NCBI GenBank assembly: GCA_018058135.1
Contig: JAGPCK010000003.1
Location: forward strand, 42,475 to 106,474
Origin: Bacteroidia bacterium
GTDB lineage: Bacteria; Bacteroidota; Bacteroidia; UKL13-3
Direction: 5' to 3'
Length of the DNA stretch: 64,000 nucleotides
Shown: piece by piece, positions 33,705 to 42,947 of the stretch
Layout: each line of letters opens with the position of its first letter
Position numbering within the stretch: the first letter of the stretch is position 1
Position numbers and translations under genes: made by a program
The notes under the pieces: model-generated
Told to the model about the DNA's origin: nothing
The model's input: only the letters and a program-made list of their open reading frames with translations
The model's database searches: none

Positions 33705-35143
33705 ACCACTGTAGTTTTTGCTTCTTTCTTTTTACCCAGTCCCTGACGGGTCATTTCGCCCCAGGTCTTTTTACCTGTGAGCAAATCAATGTTTCCTTCC
33801 AACGCCCATTTTACGGTGAGTGGATGATAGATAATGGGTTCTATCATGCCTGTAGCAATTAAGCGGATCATGTCTCTTCTGTTTTTGTACTGGTGATATG
33901 ACATTTCTTCAAACAATACAGCAGATGTGGACATAAGAACTGCAAACACATAAATCAGGCTGATGATCATAACAAAAAATTCCCAGGTAGAGAACCCGAG
34001 TATAGCAAGAATAATGTAGAACATTACTCCGAAGAATTCAATAAAAGGTGCCAGCCATTCATACATAAGCCAAAAGGTGTAACTCACTATACCTAAGCTG
34101 CCGTATTTCGGGTTCATAAAAATTTTGCGGTGAATCCAAAGTGTTTCTGCTGTGCCACGTGCCCATCTGTTACGTTGGCGGCTGAGTATTTTGGTGTTAT
34201 TGGGAGCCTCTGTCCAACATAACGGGTCAGGTATATAAACCACACGGTATTTGATGTCATTATCATGGCACCAGATACGCATACGTACCACCAGTTCCAT
34301 ATCTTCACCCACAGTTTTGTGATTATATCCGCCTGCTTTAACAGCAATTTCCCTATCAAATAATCCGAAGGCTCCGGATATGAGCAAGAGGCCGTTTAGT
34401 CTGCTCCAGGCCATTCGTCCCATTAAAAATGCCCGAATGTATTCTACCACCTGAATGCGCGGCAGCAATTCATCAGGCAGGTTAACTTTCATCAGCTTGC
34501 CGTTTTCTATTTCGCAAGAGTTGGCTATACGTACTACTCCTCCTGTGGCAATTACGCGTGTGTCTTCTTCAATAAAAGGCTTCACCATTTTAACCAGCGC
34601 ATCCTGTTCAATTACACAATCCACATCTACACAAGCCACCAAGTCACTGTTGGATATATTTAAACCCACATTGAGCGCATCTGCTTTTCCTCCGTTCTCT
34701 TTGTCTACTACAATTAATTTGTTGAAAGCAGAGTTGCGAGATTTATAAATACCTCGCACAGGTTTTGTTTTGAGTTGAGGATTTACAGCAAAGTCAACCA
34801 ACTCCAACTCATAACTCTCAATCATTTTCTCCATACTGTCATCCTTACTGCCGTCATTGATGATAAGCACTTCATAGTTGCCGTAGTGGATGGACATAAG
34901 TGATCGAATATTTTCCACAATGTTGGCTCCTTCGTTGTAAGCAGGAGCAATGAGTGAGATAGAAGGTTGAAGATGAGAACTCAGAATAGTTCGATAATCA
35001 ATGAAGCTGTTTTTCTTTAAATAGTGCCTCATTTCTATGGCAGAAATAATAGCCAGTGCAAAATAGCTGAAGCAAAGTGACATGGCATAGTAAAAGATAA
35101 ATGTGTCAAAAAAGTCACCGAGTATTTCTAAATATTTATCCAT
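33701..35143 (-). CDS. Family 2 processive glycosyltransferase (PgaC/BcsA-like)
   Basis: The 480-residue inner-membrane protein has a TM segment near 14-35, a cytoplasmic GT-A domain with D97 (INDGSKD), D173-V-D175, G279-E280-D281 as acceptor-site motif, and Q323-R-N-R-W327 (the QxxRW of processive synthases), then three to four C-terminal TM segments (350-410). This set marks enzymes such as PgaC, hyaluronan and cellulose synthases that polymerise and extrude a beta-linked polysaccharide. Donor sugar unknown. It is the last gene of a four-gene operon, 1 bp after the HEAT-repeat gene. Confidence 0.9.
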   Translation of the reverse strand: MDKYLEILGDFFDTFIFYYAMSLCFSYFALAIISAIEMRHYLKKNSFIDYRTILSSHLQPSISLIAPAYNEGANIVENIRSLMSIHYGNYEVLIINDGSKDDSMEKMIESYELELVDFAVNPQLKTKPVRGIYKSRNSAFNKLIVVDKENGGKADALNVGLNISNSDLVACVDVDCVIEQDALVKMVKPFIEEDTRVIATGGVVRIANSCEIENGKLMKVNLPDELLPRIQVVEYIRAFLMGRMAWSRLNGLLLISGAFGLFDREIAVKAGGYNHKTVGEDMELVVRMRIWCHDNDIKYRVVYIPDPLCWTEAPNNTKILSRQRNRWARGTAETLWIHRKIFMNPKYGSLGIVSYTFWLMYEWLAPFIEFFGVMFYIILAILGFSTWEFFVMIISLIYVFAVLMSTSAVLFEEMSYHQYKNRRDMIRLIATGMIEPIIYHPLTVKWALEGNIDLLTGKKTWGEMTRQGLGKKKEAKTTVV

Positions 35144-35144
35144 G

Positions 35145-36986
35145 TTAGTTTACTATTCGTTTGTCCAAGGCGTGTTTAATAATCACGGTGGTTCTTTCAT
35201 CAGCATCAGTCAAAAGTTCGGTAAGTTCCTTACGTCCGCTGGTACCTATTTTGGCCAGAGCAATACAGGCATTCAAAGCAATTGAGAAGTTGGGGTTAAA
35301 CATTTCCTGCTTAAAGAAAGGAATCTGATCATCGTCACTTATTTTCACCATCACTTGCAGGATTTTAATTTTCAAACGGTCATGTTCACGATGGTAAACT
35401 TCTATCAGCTGATCGGCAAAACCGTACAGTTCAAGATTACCAATGGTATTCACTACTTCTTCTCTTACGCTTTCTCTGGGGTCGTCCAGCATGGGTACAA
35501 TCGAATTCACAGAACCTATTTGTTTGAAATGGTTTATCATTCGAATAGTAAACAACGATACTGAGCTGTTAGGCGAATTGAGCCAGCGTTTAAAGTCAGG
35601 TAGGTCATCGGTGTTTAAGATAGAAAGAATAGCCAGAATGTTAACTTGTTGCCAGCCCGTCATGTTGGCTTTGGTATTGCTCAGGAATTTCAAAGGGTCT
35701 GATTCACTCAATTGAATTAATGAAAGTAGAGTCTCCAGTCGTAAAATTGAATTTTTACTATCAACATACTTGAAAATTTCATCGTATGCATCTTTAATGT
35801 CCATTTGAGTCAGTTCACGTATACCTTTTATTTTTATATCCCATGGAAAGGCCTTCAGTTTACGCATACTGTATTTCACCAAACCAAATTCAATATAAAG
35901 CTGGCGGATATGATCGCAAACATCACCTGAGAAATTTTTATGAAGGTTGAGCAGCTCTTGCATAAATACCTCATTGTTGAATTCATTAACCAGGTAACGT
36001 TTCTTAATCCTTCTCACAATCATAGCCCTTCGGTCTTCCGTGTCGTATTCACCAAATATAAGGTTAGCCAATAAAGGCTCATAAACCTCTTGAAGTCTTT
36101 TTGTTCTTAGGGCAACATAGTTTTTGTAAATCCGGCTGGAAATAATAACTATGAATAAAATAATGTTACAAAACGTAAAAAATGTGAGTACAATAAAACC
36201 TCTTTGTATGATAGTAGGCTGTTTATTGTATTTGTATTTAGCCCAAAGCCACGGGCCGTCAAAAAAAGTATGTTCTTCAAGACTATCTTCTTCCCCAATC
36301 TCCAAGCGTGTGATCTGATCAATCAGATTGCTTTCCTTTCTACTTCTTAATTCAGAATCATCCGGTGTAATGTTATTGATGGTAGGGTCTTCCTCTTCTT
36401 CATATCCTGCCAAATCAGCAGCGGTTAAAGATTTACCCGAAGTGTCAACCGGTATATCAGATGGAGTATATTTATCTTTTCGGTACACCGGAGTTTCTTT
36501 TGCAGGTGCGGTTTGACCAGAAGTCTTAGGTCCCGGAGGTCTGGTAGGGAAGTCATCCTGCGTGGTTGTTGCAGGTGTTACAATTTCTTCAGCAGGCATG
36601 GTGAGCAAGGCAAATTCCTTTGCAGATATTTTTACCGAATCACCCAAAAAGCCTTCAGCAACCGGCTGGTACAATTTTTTAGTGTCTTCATCTACCAAAA
36701 AAGCATCTTCAGGGGGATTACTTGTTTGATTTGCGGGGACTACTATGTATCCTATCAGAACTTTCTGTTGGCGGGTGAAAATGTAAGTTGGAGCAATACG
36801 ATTGCGCGACACAAGTGTTTTTTCTTTTAACCGGTATTTTTTTGCCACCACTTTCAGATTCTCTCCTTTTTTAGCCGTATAGTAAAGTGGCTGTAGCCAG
36901 GTGTTATTTTCCTGAGCTAAAAGCGGCAAAGCAAGTGTCAAAAAGAAAGCTGCCAGAAGCAGTAAATATTTAATGCGTGTTCCCAT
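35145..36986 (-). CDS. LysM-like/transmembrane/HEAT-repeat protein
   Basis: The 613-residue protein has a signal-like N-terminus (about 1-24), a LysM-like domain (about 35-82: YYTAKKGENLKVVAKKYRL), a Pro/Thr/Glu-rich linker (130-230), one TM helix (about 262-284, GFIVLTFFTFCNIILFIVII) followed by RIYKNYVALRTKR, which by the positive-inside rule is cytoplasmic, and a long helical region to the end with HEAT-type repeats (for example DDPRESVREEVVNTIGNLEL). It thus spans the inner membrane, with a wall-facing domain and a cytoplasmic scaffold. Gaps of 3 bp to YaiO and 1 bp to the glycosyltransferase imply one complex. No characterised homologue is known to me. Confidence 0.8.
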   Translation of the reverse strand: MGTRIKYLLLLAAFFLTLALPLLAQENNTWLQPLYYTAKKGENLKVVAKKYRLKEKTLVSRNRIAPTYIFTRQQKVLIGYIVVPANQTSNPPEDAFLVDEDTKKLYQPVAEGFLGDSVKISAKEFALLTMPAEEIVTPATTTQDDFPTRPPGPKTSGQTAPAKETPVYRKDKYTPSDIPVDTSGKSLTAADLAGYEEEEDPTINNITPDDSELRSRKESNLIDQITRLEIGEEDSLEEHTFFDGPWLWAKYKYNKQPTIIQRGFIVLTFFTFCNIILFIVIISSRIYKNYVALRTKRLQEVYEPLLANLIFGEYDTEDRRAMIVRRIKKRYLVNEFNNEVFMQELLNLHKNFSGDVCDHIRQLYIEFGLVKYSMRKLKAFPWDIKIKGIRELTQMDIKDAYDEIFKYVDSKNSILRLETLLSLIQLSESDPLKFLSNTKANMTGWQQVNILAILSILNTDDLPDFKRWLNSPNSSVSLFTIRMINHFKQIGSVNSIVPMLDDPRESVREEVVNTIGNLELYGFADQLIEVYHREHDRLKIKILQVMVKISDDDQIPFFKQEMFNPNFSIALNACIALAKIGTSGRKELTELLTDADERTTVIIKHALDKRIVN

Positions 36987-36989
36987 GGA

Positions 36990-38693
36990 CTAGAATACCT
37001 TCTTTATGTTGGCTGAAAAAGAATACCTGTAGCGGTATCTGCCATCTACATATTCATCATAATCCCACCATACTCCTAAACCTCCGGTAATTGTTTTGCT
37101 CAGGCGTGTTTGCCAGTCGGCACCAAAGCGCAATGTGCTTAATCTAATAAGATTGTAGGTAATAGGTGTTGTATAGTTTAACCCCACTATACCATTTCCG
37201 TAAAGTACAGTAAAGTTAATGTAGTCCAATTCAGATTTGTAGTAGTAGCGTGTTTGAAAGTTATGTGTAATTGTAGTTGTTCCTTTACCGTAGGCGTTGA
37301 GTACAATTATCGGGCGATAACTAAGCCAGAATTTTTTGTGGTAAAATCCCAATGACCCTACAAGCATGTGTATGTTTTTTGTATTGCGTACCTTAATGTT
37401 GTTGGCTCCTGTTTCATCAAAATCATAATGAAGAAAATGGTAGCCTGCTGAAGCATCAAATTTTTTCAAAAAGGACTTGTACAACTCAGCTCCAAATCTA
37501 TACCGCGGGTACATGATGTTTCTTGACGATATGCCCGCATTTACAAATAACATAGTGCCCTTATATAGTTTGATGTAGTTGTCTATTTCAAGTTGTAATG
37601 CTTCGGTTTTGAAACGTTGTGCATAGTTGATTCGGGCAATAGACTGTGCCTTTCTGAACTTTCTTCCGTATTCTACAAATCCGAATGACCAAGGTGCGAA
37701 TGAATAGTTGTAAATCTGTTGCACCCAACCGGCAGCGGCATGGTTACGCAGACTTTTATATTCAAAATCACGCATCATATTGATGGCCTGTGTATCAGTT
37801 TTGACAGAGTCAAGGTAAATTTTTAATTCAGCAATAGCTTCTTTGTAATATTCATCATTGGCATATGCAATGGATTTCTTTTTTCTGAACTCAACTGCAT
37901 TTGGGAATTCTTTCAATGCTGTGTCACACTTTTGTTGAGCAGTTTTATGTTTTAAATCGTATACCTCAATATCCGCTCTGGCTGAAAGTGCTTCTTTACG
38001 TCTTGCGGGGACTGTATCTTCTTTAAGTACTTTATCTAAAATGGGTCTTGCTTCAGAATACTTTTGTTGCCAACTGAAGGTGCATCCTTTTAAAATAGAC
38101 GCTTCAAAAAGTTTAGGGTCTCTTCCCAATGCTGAGTCAAGTAATACACGGGCTTCAGTAAACTTTGATTTGAATGCAAGTTCTCTGCCCTTTGTGTAAA
38201 ATGAATCTGCTTTTAATTGGTCAACTGTAAATTTTCTGGCTGTTTGTTGTTTGATAATTTCAGTCTCTTTTACTTTAAAACGTTCTTCATCCGGATAGTA
38301 CTGTTGAGCCTTTTTGCATACTATCATAGCTGAATCAGTTTCTCCGGGCCACCTGAGTGCATCAATAAGTGCATCCAGTGCTTCCAGATTTTTCGGGTCT
38401 TGGTTCAGAACTAAATTGAGGTGGTATTTGCTTTCAGCGTATTTGCTTTGCCAACTGAATGTGCGAGCTATAAAAACACGTGCATCATAATAATCAGGTG
38501 CAACTTGCAAAACTTTTTCCATGCCCGCTCTTGCAATTTCATACTCCCCTTTAAATCCAATATTCTTAGAGGCAATATACATAGAGTCGGCATTTTGGGC
38601 ATGAGAAGCCCTAACAGTAAAAATAAGTAATACTGTTAATAGAATTAAAGTTACTCGTAAGGAGTTGTAATGTTTGGTTTGATTAGAAGTCAC
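36990..38693 (-). CDS. TPR plus YaiO-type outer-membrane beta-barrel protein
   Basis: The 567-residue protein has a signal peptide (to ASHAQ, about residue 33), a TPR region (about 35-310, with ARTFSWQSKYAES and GCTFSWQQKYSEA repeats) and a C-terminal barrel (about 320-567) of the YaiO type (SYRPIIVLNAYGKGTTTITH, TGGLGVWWDYDEY). The TPR-then-barrel plan is like PgaA and BcsC, the outer-membrane export pores for poly-GlcNAc and cellulose, although YaiO barrels are smaller. In this operon with a processive glycosyltransferase, an exporter or receptor role for a polysaccharide is likely. Confidence 0.85.
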   Translation of the reverse strand: MTSNQTKHYNSLRVTLILLTVLLIFTVRASHAQNADSMYIASKNIGFKGEYEIARAGMEKVLQVAPDYYDARVFIARTFSWQSKYAESKYHLNLVLNQDPKNLEALDALIDALRWPGETDSAMIVCKKAQQYYPDEERFKVKETEIIKQQTARKFTVDQLKADSFYTKGRELAFKSKFTEARVLLDSALGRDPKLFEASILKGCTFSWQQKYSEARPILDKVLKEDTVPARRKEALSARADIEVYDLKHKTAQQKCDTALKEFPNAVEFRKKKSIAYANDEYYKEAIAELKIYLDSVKTDTQAINMMRDFEYKSLRNHAAAGWVQQIYNYSFAPWSFGFVEYGRKFRKAQSIARINYAQRFKTEALQLEIDNYIKLYKGTMLFVNAGISSRNIMYPRYRFGAELYKSFLKKFDASAGYHFLHYDFDETGANNIKVRNTKNIHMLVGSLGFYHKKFWLSYRPIIVLNAYGKGTTTITHNFQTRYYYKSELDYINFTVLYGNGIVGLNYTTPITYNLIRLSTLRFGADWQTRLSKTITGGLGVWWDYDEYVDGRYRYRYSFSANIKKVF

Positions 38694-38698
38694 TAAAA

Positions 38699-39058
38699 TT
38701 ACATTTTGTTAAGTAGCCTGTTCACCCGCATCGAAAGTTCATTGGGGCTGAATGGTTTTGTGATAAAGTCATCAGCGCCTAATTTAAAAGCTTCGAGAAC
38801 GGTATTTTCCAGACCAATTGATGAGACCACTATGATGGGCATTTTTAATCCTTGAGCCCGAACGTGTCCGATAATTTCTAAGCCTGATGCAAAAGGCATC
38901 ATGATGTCAGTAATAATCATATCGAACGTATTTTCTTTAATCAGGTTAAGGGCTTCCCTTCCATCAGCTGCTGTAAAAACCTCGTGACCTTCTTTTTTTA
39001 ATTTAAATTCCACTGCTTTTTTCAGCATCTGCTCATCTTCAGCTATTAATATCTTCAT
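38699..39058 (-). CDS. Single-domain response regulator (receiver only)
   Basis: The start at 39058 (MKILIAEDEQ) gives 119 residues, a complete CheY-like receiver: acidic pocket E7-D8, phosphoacceptor D51 (IITDIMMPFASG), conserved Ser/Thr region VVSSIG and K in FITKPFSP. No output domain follows, so it signals through protein contacts. It is the first gene of the operon with YaiO, HEAT and glycosyltransferase, 5 bp before YaiO, so it may control the machine after translation. The cognate kinase is not adjacent. TACATTTA, a near-consensus -7 box, lies 18 bp upstream. Confidence 0.92.
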   Translation of the reverse strand: MKILIAEDEQMLKKAVEFKLKKEGHEVFTAADGREALNLIKENTFDMIITDIMMPFASGLEIIGHVRAQGLKMPIIVVSSIGLENTVLEAFKLGADDFITKPFSPNELSMRVNRLLNKM

Positions 39059-39214
39059 GTGTACTTCTTTTATCGGTAAATGTATAAAAAGCTGGAGAAG
39101 CCTCCATGCGTTTGTTTTGCACAAATATTGTTGAAATTATAGATACGCTTAATTTTCATTCGTTAAACAGTGGATTTTAGCCGTTATATATTAAAATTGT
39201 TGTGATTTTAAGCC

Positions 39215-39766
39215 ATGAGTGTGTTACAACCCGGGAAATTATTAGTAGCCGATCCGTTTTTGCACGATGAGAATTTTAATAAATCAGTTGTGTTACTGGC
39301 ATCTTATGATGAACAAGGCGCTGCGGGTTTTGTGCTCAATCAGCCGTTGCAACTAAAGCTGGAAGAGGTAATGCCTGAATTTGCAGGACTTGATATTGAT
39401 CTCTACAGTGGTGGGCCTGTTGAGCCGGATACTCTGCATTATCTTCATGCTACAAAGGGCATGGTAGAAGGGGCAATGCACGTTAGTTCTTTTTTGAGCT
39501 GGGGTGGAGATTTGCAGCATGTGCTGGAACTTTTACGAACAGGACGCTTATCTCCTTCACAAATAAAATTTTTCTCCGGTTATTCAGGTTGGGGCTTGGG
39601 TCAGCTGGAAAGTGAAGTGCAAGCGAAAGCCTGGTTTATCGCTGACCTACGCCCCGACTATATTTTTTCTAAAGATGAGGAACTGTTGTGGAAAAGAGTG
39701 ATGACAGATATGGGAGACGATTATGCAATGCTTACCAATGCTCCGACAGATCCTCGGTGGAATTGA
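39215..39766 (+). CDS. YqgE/AlgH family protein (UPF0301)
   Basis: The 183-residue protein matches YqgE/AlgH: start LQPGKLLVADPFLHDENFNKSV, AAGFVLNQPL, LYSGGPVEPDTLHYLH, and FFSGYSGWGLGQLESE. In Pseudomonas AlgH was described as an alginate regulator, but the molecular function is unclear; structures show a compact cytoplasmic domain. It stands divergent from the polysaccharide operon. It is convergent with the DUF4159 gene with only 2 bp between the stops. Confidence 0.92.
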   Translation: MSVLQPGKLLVADPFLHDENFNKSVVLLASYDEQGAAGFVLNQPLQLKLEEVMPEFAGLDIDLYSGGPVEPDTLHYLHATKGMVEGAMHVSSFLSWGGDLQHVLELLRTGRLSPSQIKFFSGYSGWGLGQLESEVQAKAWFIADLRPDYIFSKDEELLWKRVMTDMGDDYAMLTNAPTDPRWN

Positions 39767-39768
39767 CT

Positions 39769-40413
39769 TTATTGCGTAAACGCAAATTTTACAATGTTGG
39801 CACCCATTTGCAATGCACGTAGCCTCACCGGTTCAGGGTCATTGTATACTTCAGCATCTTCCCAACCGTTGCCTAAATCGCATTCATAGCTGTAGAAGCA
39901 CACCAGTCTGCCTTTGTAAAGAAGTCCGTAACCTTTGGCCGGTTTGCCATCATGTTCGTGAACTTTCGGTAAACCGTTAGTAAATTCATAAGCTTTGTGG
40001 TAGATGGGGTGGGAGAAGGGTAGTTCAACAAAGTCCAGTTCAGGAAAAACTTTTTTCATTTCCCTGCGCACAAATTTATCCATGCCATAATTATCATCAA
40101 TATGCAGAAAACCTCCGGCCAGCATATAGTTGCGCAGGTTTAGCGCATCGCTGTTGCTAAAAATAACATTTCCGTGGCCGGTCATGTGTACAAAGGGGTA
40201 GTTGAACAAATCAGGACTGCCGGCATCTACTACATCCTCTTCAGGGTCAATATTGGTTTTGAGTTGCTGGTTGCAGAATTTTATAAGGTTGGGTAAAGAG
40301 GTTTTATTGGCATACCAGTCACCGCCTCCGTTATATTTCAATTTTGCAATCTTTACCGTTGGTGGTGCAAATGAGGAAAGAAAAATTAATAGTGATAACA
40401 GAAGTAATCGCAT
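39769..40413 (-). CDS. DUF4159 domain-containing exported protein
   Basis: The 214-residue protein has a signal peptide (about 1-17) and a DUF4159 domain: KLKYNGGGDWYANKTSLPNL near the start, PFVHMTGHGNVIFS, YMLAGGFLHIDDNYGMDKF, ELPFSHPIYH and ALQMGANIVKFAFTQ at the end. The fold resembles ThuA/glutamine-amidotransferase-like domains and is often next to MoxR/BatA-type operons; no catalytic role is established. Here it is a stand-alone gene between yqgE and rsmE. Confidence 0.9.
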   Translation of the reverse strand: MRLLLLSLLIFLSSFAPPTVKIAKLKYNGGGDWYANKTSLPNLIKFCNQQLKTNIDPEEDVVDAGSPDLFNYPFVHMTGHGNVIFSNSDALNLRNYMLAGGFLHIDDNYGMDKFVRREMKKVFPELDFVELPFSHPIYHKAYEFTNGLPKVHEHDGKPAKGYGLLYKGRLVCFYSYECDLGNGWEDAEVYNDPEPVRLRALQMGANIVKFAFTQ

Positions 40414-40450
40414 GATACAAATATAAGGTCAACTTAATATATCAGGTACA

Positions 40451-41149
40451 TTAGTTTTTGGCCAAGGCACACACATACAGCGCAGCGGTTTCTGTTCTGA
40501 GGATGCTGGTTCCCAGAGATACGGGAATAAATCCATTTTCTTGAGCCTGTATTACTTCAATCTCCGTAAAATCCCCTTCGGGTCCTATTAGGAAAATGAG
40601 GTTTTGATGACCTGAGTTTTTGAGGTATTTGTGAATGGATTCCTGTTTATCTGTTTCGCACCAGGCCATTAATTTCAATGCATCAGCCCCGGTTGTTTCC
40701 AGCATTTTTTTGAACGGAATAATGTCATTGATTTGGGGTAACCACCACTGTTTGCTCTGTTTCATCGCACTTACAGCGGTCTTGATGCAGCGGTCGAGGT
40801 TAATTTTACTGCGTTCCCCTCGGGTACATTCTATAAAACTTATTTCTTCAATTCCAAGTTCAGTAGCTTTTTCAATGAACCACCCAATACGTTCGAAGTT
40901 TTTAGTGGGCGCAATAGCTACGTGTAACCTTGTTGTGCGTGGTTTATGGTTATTGCGTTCTTTAATCTGAAGTACACATTTTTTTACATTATCGTCAGCA
41001 ATAGAGGCGATACATTGTGTTCCCTTGCCATCAGCTAAATGCACTTCTTCACCCTTTTTCAGGCGCAACACACGTATGGCGTGTTTAGATTCCTCTTCAC
41101 TAAGAGTAATTATATCTTCACCTAAAACAGGAACGTAGAATACATGCAT
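40451..41149 (-). CDS. rsmE: 16S rRNA (uracil-1498-N3)-methyltransferase
   Basis: SPOUT-class enzyme that methylates U1498 in helix 44 of 16S rRNA using SAM. The start is set at 41149 (MHVFYVPVLGEDIITLSEEE), giving 232 residues (E. coli 243). The N-terminal PUA-like domain contains HAIRVLRLKKGEEVHLADGKG, and the C-terminal knot has IGPEGDFTEIEV and SLGTSILRTETAALY. It begins 8 bp after the hairpin that follows pckA. Confidence 0.93.
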   Translation of the reverse strand: MHVFYVPVLGEDIITLSEEESKHAIRVLRLKKGEEVHLADGKGTQCIASIADDNVKKCVLQIKERNNHKPRTTRLHVAIAPTKNFERIGWFIEKATELGIEEISFIECTRGERSKINLDRCIKTAVSAMKQSKQWWLPQINDIIPFKKMLETTGADALKLMAWCETDKQESIHKYLKNSGHQNLIFLIGPEGDFTEIEVIQAQENGFIPVSLGTSILRTETAALYVCALAKN

Positions 41150-41157
41150 ATAAATAA

Positions 41158-41185
41158 GTAAGGACGTTGTTGTCAACGTCCTTAC
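41158..41185 (-). terminator. Hairpin between pckA and rsmE
   Basis: Perfect 12-bp arms GTAAGGACGTTG (41158-41169) and complement (41174-41185) around a 4-nt loop. It lies 22 bp after the pckA stop and 8 bp before the rsmE ATG, with AT-rich but not pure-U sequence after it. Confidence 0.65.
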
Positions 41186-41207
41186 AAATATAGTTTACAA
41201 AAAGTAG

Positions 41208-42803
41208 TTAAGCGTTTTGTGTAGCTTTAGGAGCTGCAGCTAAAATTTCAGCATCAACACCTGTAGCATATTGCTCAAAGTTTTTCACAAACATGTTGGC
41301 CAGTTTGTTGGCTTGTGCATCGTAGGCTGCTTTGTCGGCCCAAGTGTTGCGTGGGTTCAGCAATTCAGCCGGAACGTTAGGGCAACTCTTTGGCATGGCA
41401 TATCCGAATACTGTGTGGTTTTCGAATTCTACGTTGTTCAGTTCTCCGTTTAAAGCTGCAGTGATCATGGCACGTGTTAACGGAAGTTTCATACGTGAAC
41501 CGGTTCCGTATGCACCACCGGTCCAACCCGTATTAATCAGCCAAACGTTAATGTTCGGGTTAGCTTTTAATTTTTCCCCTAACATTTTTGCGTATTTACC
41601 CGGATGTAATGGCAAGAACACACGACCGAAGCAAGCAGAGAAAGTAGCTTGTGGTTCTGTTACACCAGCCTCTGTACCGGCAACTTTCGCGGTATAGCCG
41701 CTGATGAAACTGTACATAGCTTGTCCTACATTCAATTTAGAGATAGGAGGTAACACGCCAAATGCATCTGCAGTTAAGAAGAAAATATTTTCAGGAGTTT
41801 TACCTACTGAAGGCTCAGCAATGTTGTCAATTAAATAAATAGGATATGCTGCACGTGTGTTCTCAGTAACTTTTATGTTGGTGTAATCCACTGTAGTTGT
41901 ACCGGGGAAAAAACGTGTGTTTTCCAATAATGAACCAAAGCGGATGGCATCAAAAATTTGTGGCTCTTTTTCTTTGGTGAGATCAACGCATTTTGCATAG
42001 CAGCCTCCTTCAAAGTTGAACACGCTGTCATCAGCCCAGCCATGTTCGTCATCACCAATCAGCTTGCGGTCAGGGTCGGCAGATAGTGTTGTTTTTCCTG
42101 TTCCTGAAAGACCAAAGAATACAGCAGTATCACCCTTTTTACCAATGTTGGCAGAACAGTGCATGGAGAGTACGCCTTTTTCTTCGGGCAGTATGTAATT
42201 CAACACAGTGAAAATACCTTTTTTCATTTCACCGGTGTAACCTGAACCTCCGATAAGAATAATCTTTTTGGTGAAGTCAACCATGGTGAAGTTGTGCTGG
42301 CGCGTGCCATCTTCAGCGGCTACTGCCTTAAAGCTGGGTGCATTTATAATCAGCCACTCAGGTGTGAAAGTGGGTAATTCTTCTGCTGTTGGGCGCAGGA
42401 ACAGATTATGGCAAAATAAATTGTTGAATGCGCTTTCGGTAAACACGCGAATATTCAGACGGTAGCGAGGGTCAGCACAAGCATAGGCATCACGTACAAA
42501 TATTTCTTTTCCGCCAAAGTGGTCGATTACTTTGTTGAGCAAACTGTCAAATTTTGCCGAATCAAACTTCTGGTTCACTTCTCCCCACCACACGGTATTT
42601 TCGGTTTTGGTATCCACAACGCAGAACTTGTCTTTAGGTGAACGGCCGGTAAACTCACCGGTATCGGCCATCAAAGCGCCTGTGTCTGTTAACACGCCCT
42701 CACCTCTACGGATGGAAGCGGCTACCAACTCAGCTGGTTGCAGATTAACATGGGCTGTGGCTACTTTGCCCATTATTTTTTCAATAACTGACTGTGTACT
42801 CAT
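41208..42803 (-). CDS. pckA: Phosphoenolpyruvate carboxykinase (ATP)
   Basis: Converts oxaloacetate and ATP to PEP and CO2, the entry to gluconeogenesis. The 531-residue protein has R54 (TGRSPKDKF), H215 (SMHCSAN), the P-loop GLSGTGKTT (231-239), metal-binding D251/D252 (IGDDEHGW) and the C-terminal GWTGGAYGTGSRM. All active-site elements are intact and the length suits the ATP-dependent family (E. coli 540). A possible -7 box TATTTTCG lies at 42840-42847, and an 11-nt A run sits in the leader at 42812-42822 (minus-strand sense). Transcribed alone; hairpin downstream. Confidence 0.97.
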   Translation of the reverse strand: MSTQSVIEKIMGKVATAHVNLQPAELVAASIRRGEGVLTDTGALMADTGEFTGRSPKDKFCVVDTKTENTVWWGEVNQKFDSAKFDSLLNKVIDHFGGKEIFVRDAYACADPRYRLNIRVFTESAFNNLFCHNLFLRPTAEELPTFTPEWLIINAPSFKAVAAEDGTRQHNFTMVDFTKKIILIGGSGYTGEMKKGIFTVLNYILPEEKGVLSMHCSANIGKKGDTAVFFGLSGTGKTTLSADPDRKLIGDDEHGWADDSVFNFEGGCYAKCVDLTKEKEPQIFDAIRFGSLLENTRFFPGTTTVDYTNIKVTENTRAAYPIYLIDNIAEPSVGKTPENIFFLTADAFGVLPPISKLNVGQAMYSFISGYTAKVAGTEAGVTEPQATFSACFGRVFLPLHPGKYAKMLGEKLKANPNINVWLINTGWTGGAYGTGSRMKLPLTRAMITAALNGELNNVEFENHTVFGYAMPKSCPNVPAELLNPRNTWADKAAYDAQANKLANMFVKNFEQYATGVDAEILAAAPKATQNA

Positions 42804-42947
42804 TTCTTATATTTTTTTTTTTAGTATATATACGAACTGCGAAAATACTTAATGCCCAAATGAATGCGACATGATTTACGTCATAATTTAAAGTTAGAAT
42901 GGTAATATGTTGAAAATAAAAGTATTAAATAGTTTTCAGCCAGGTAT

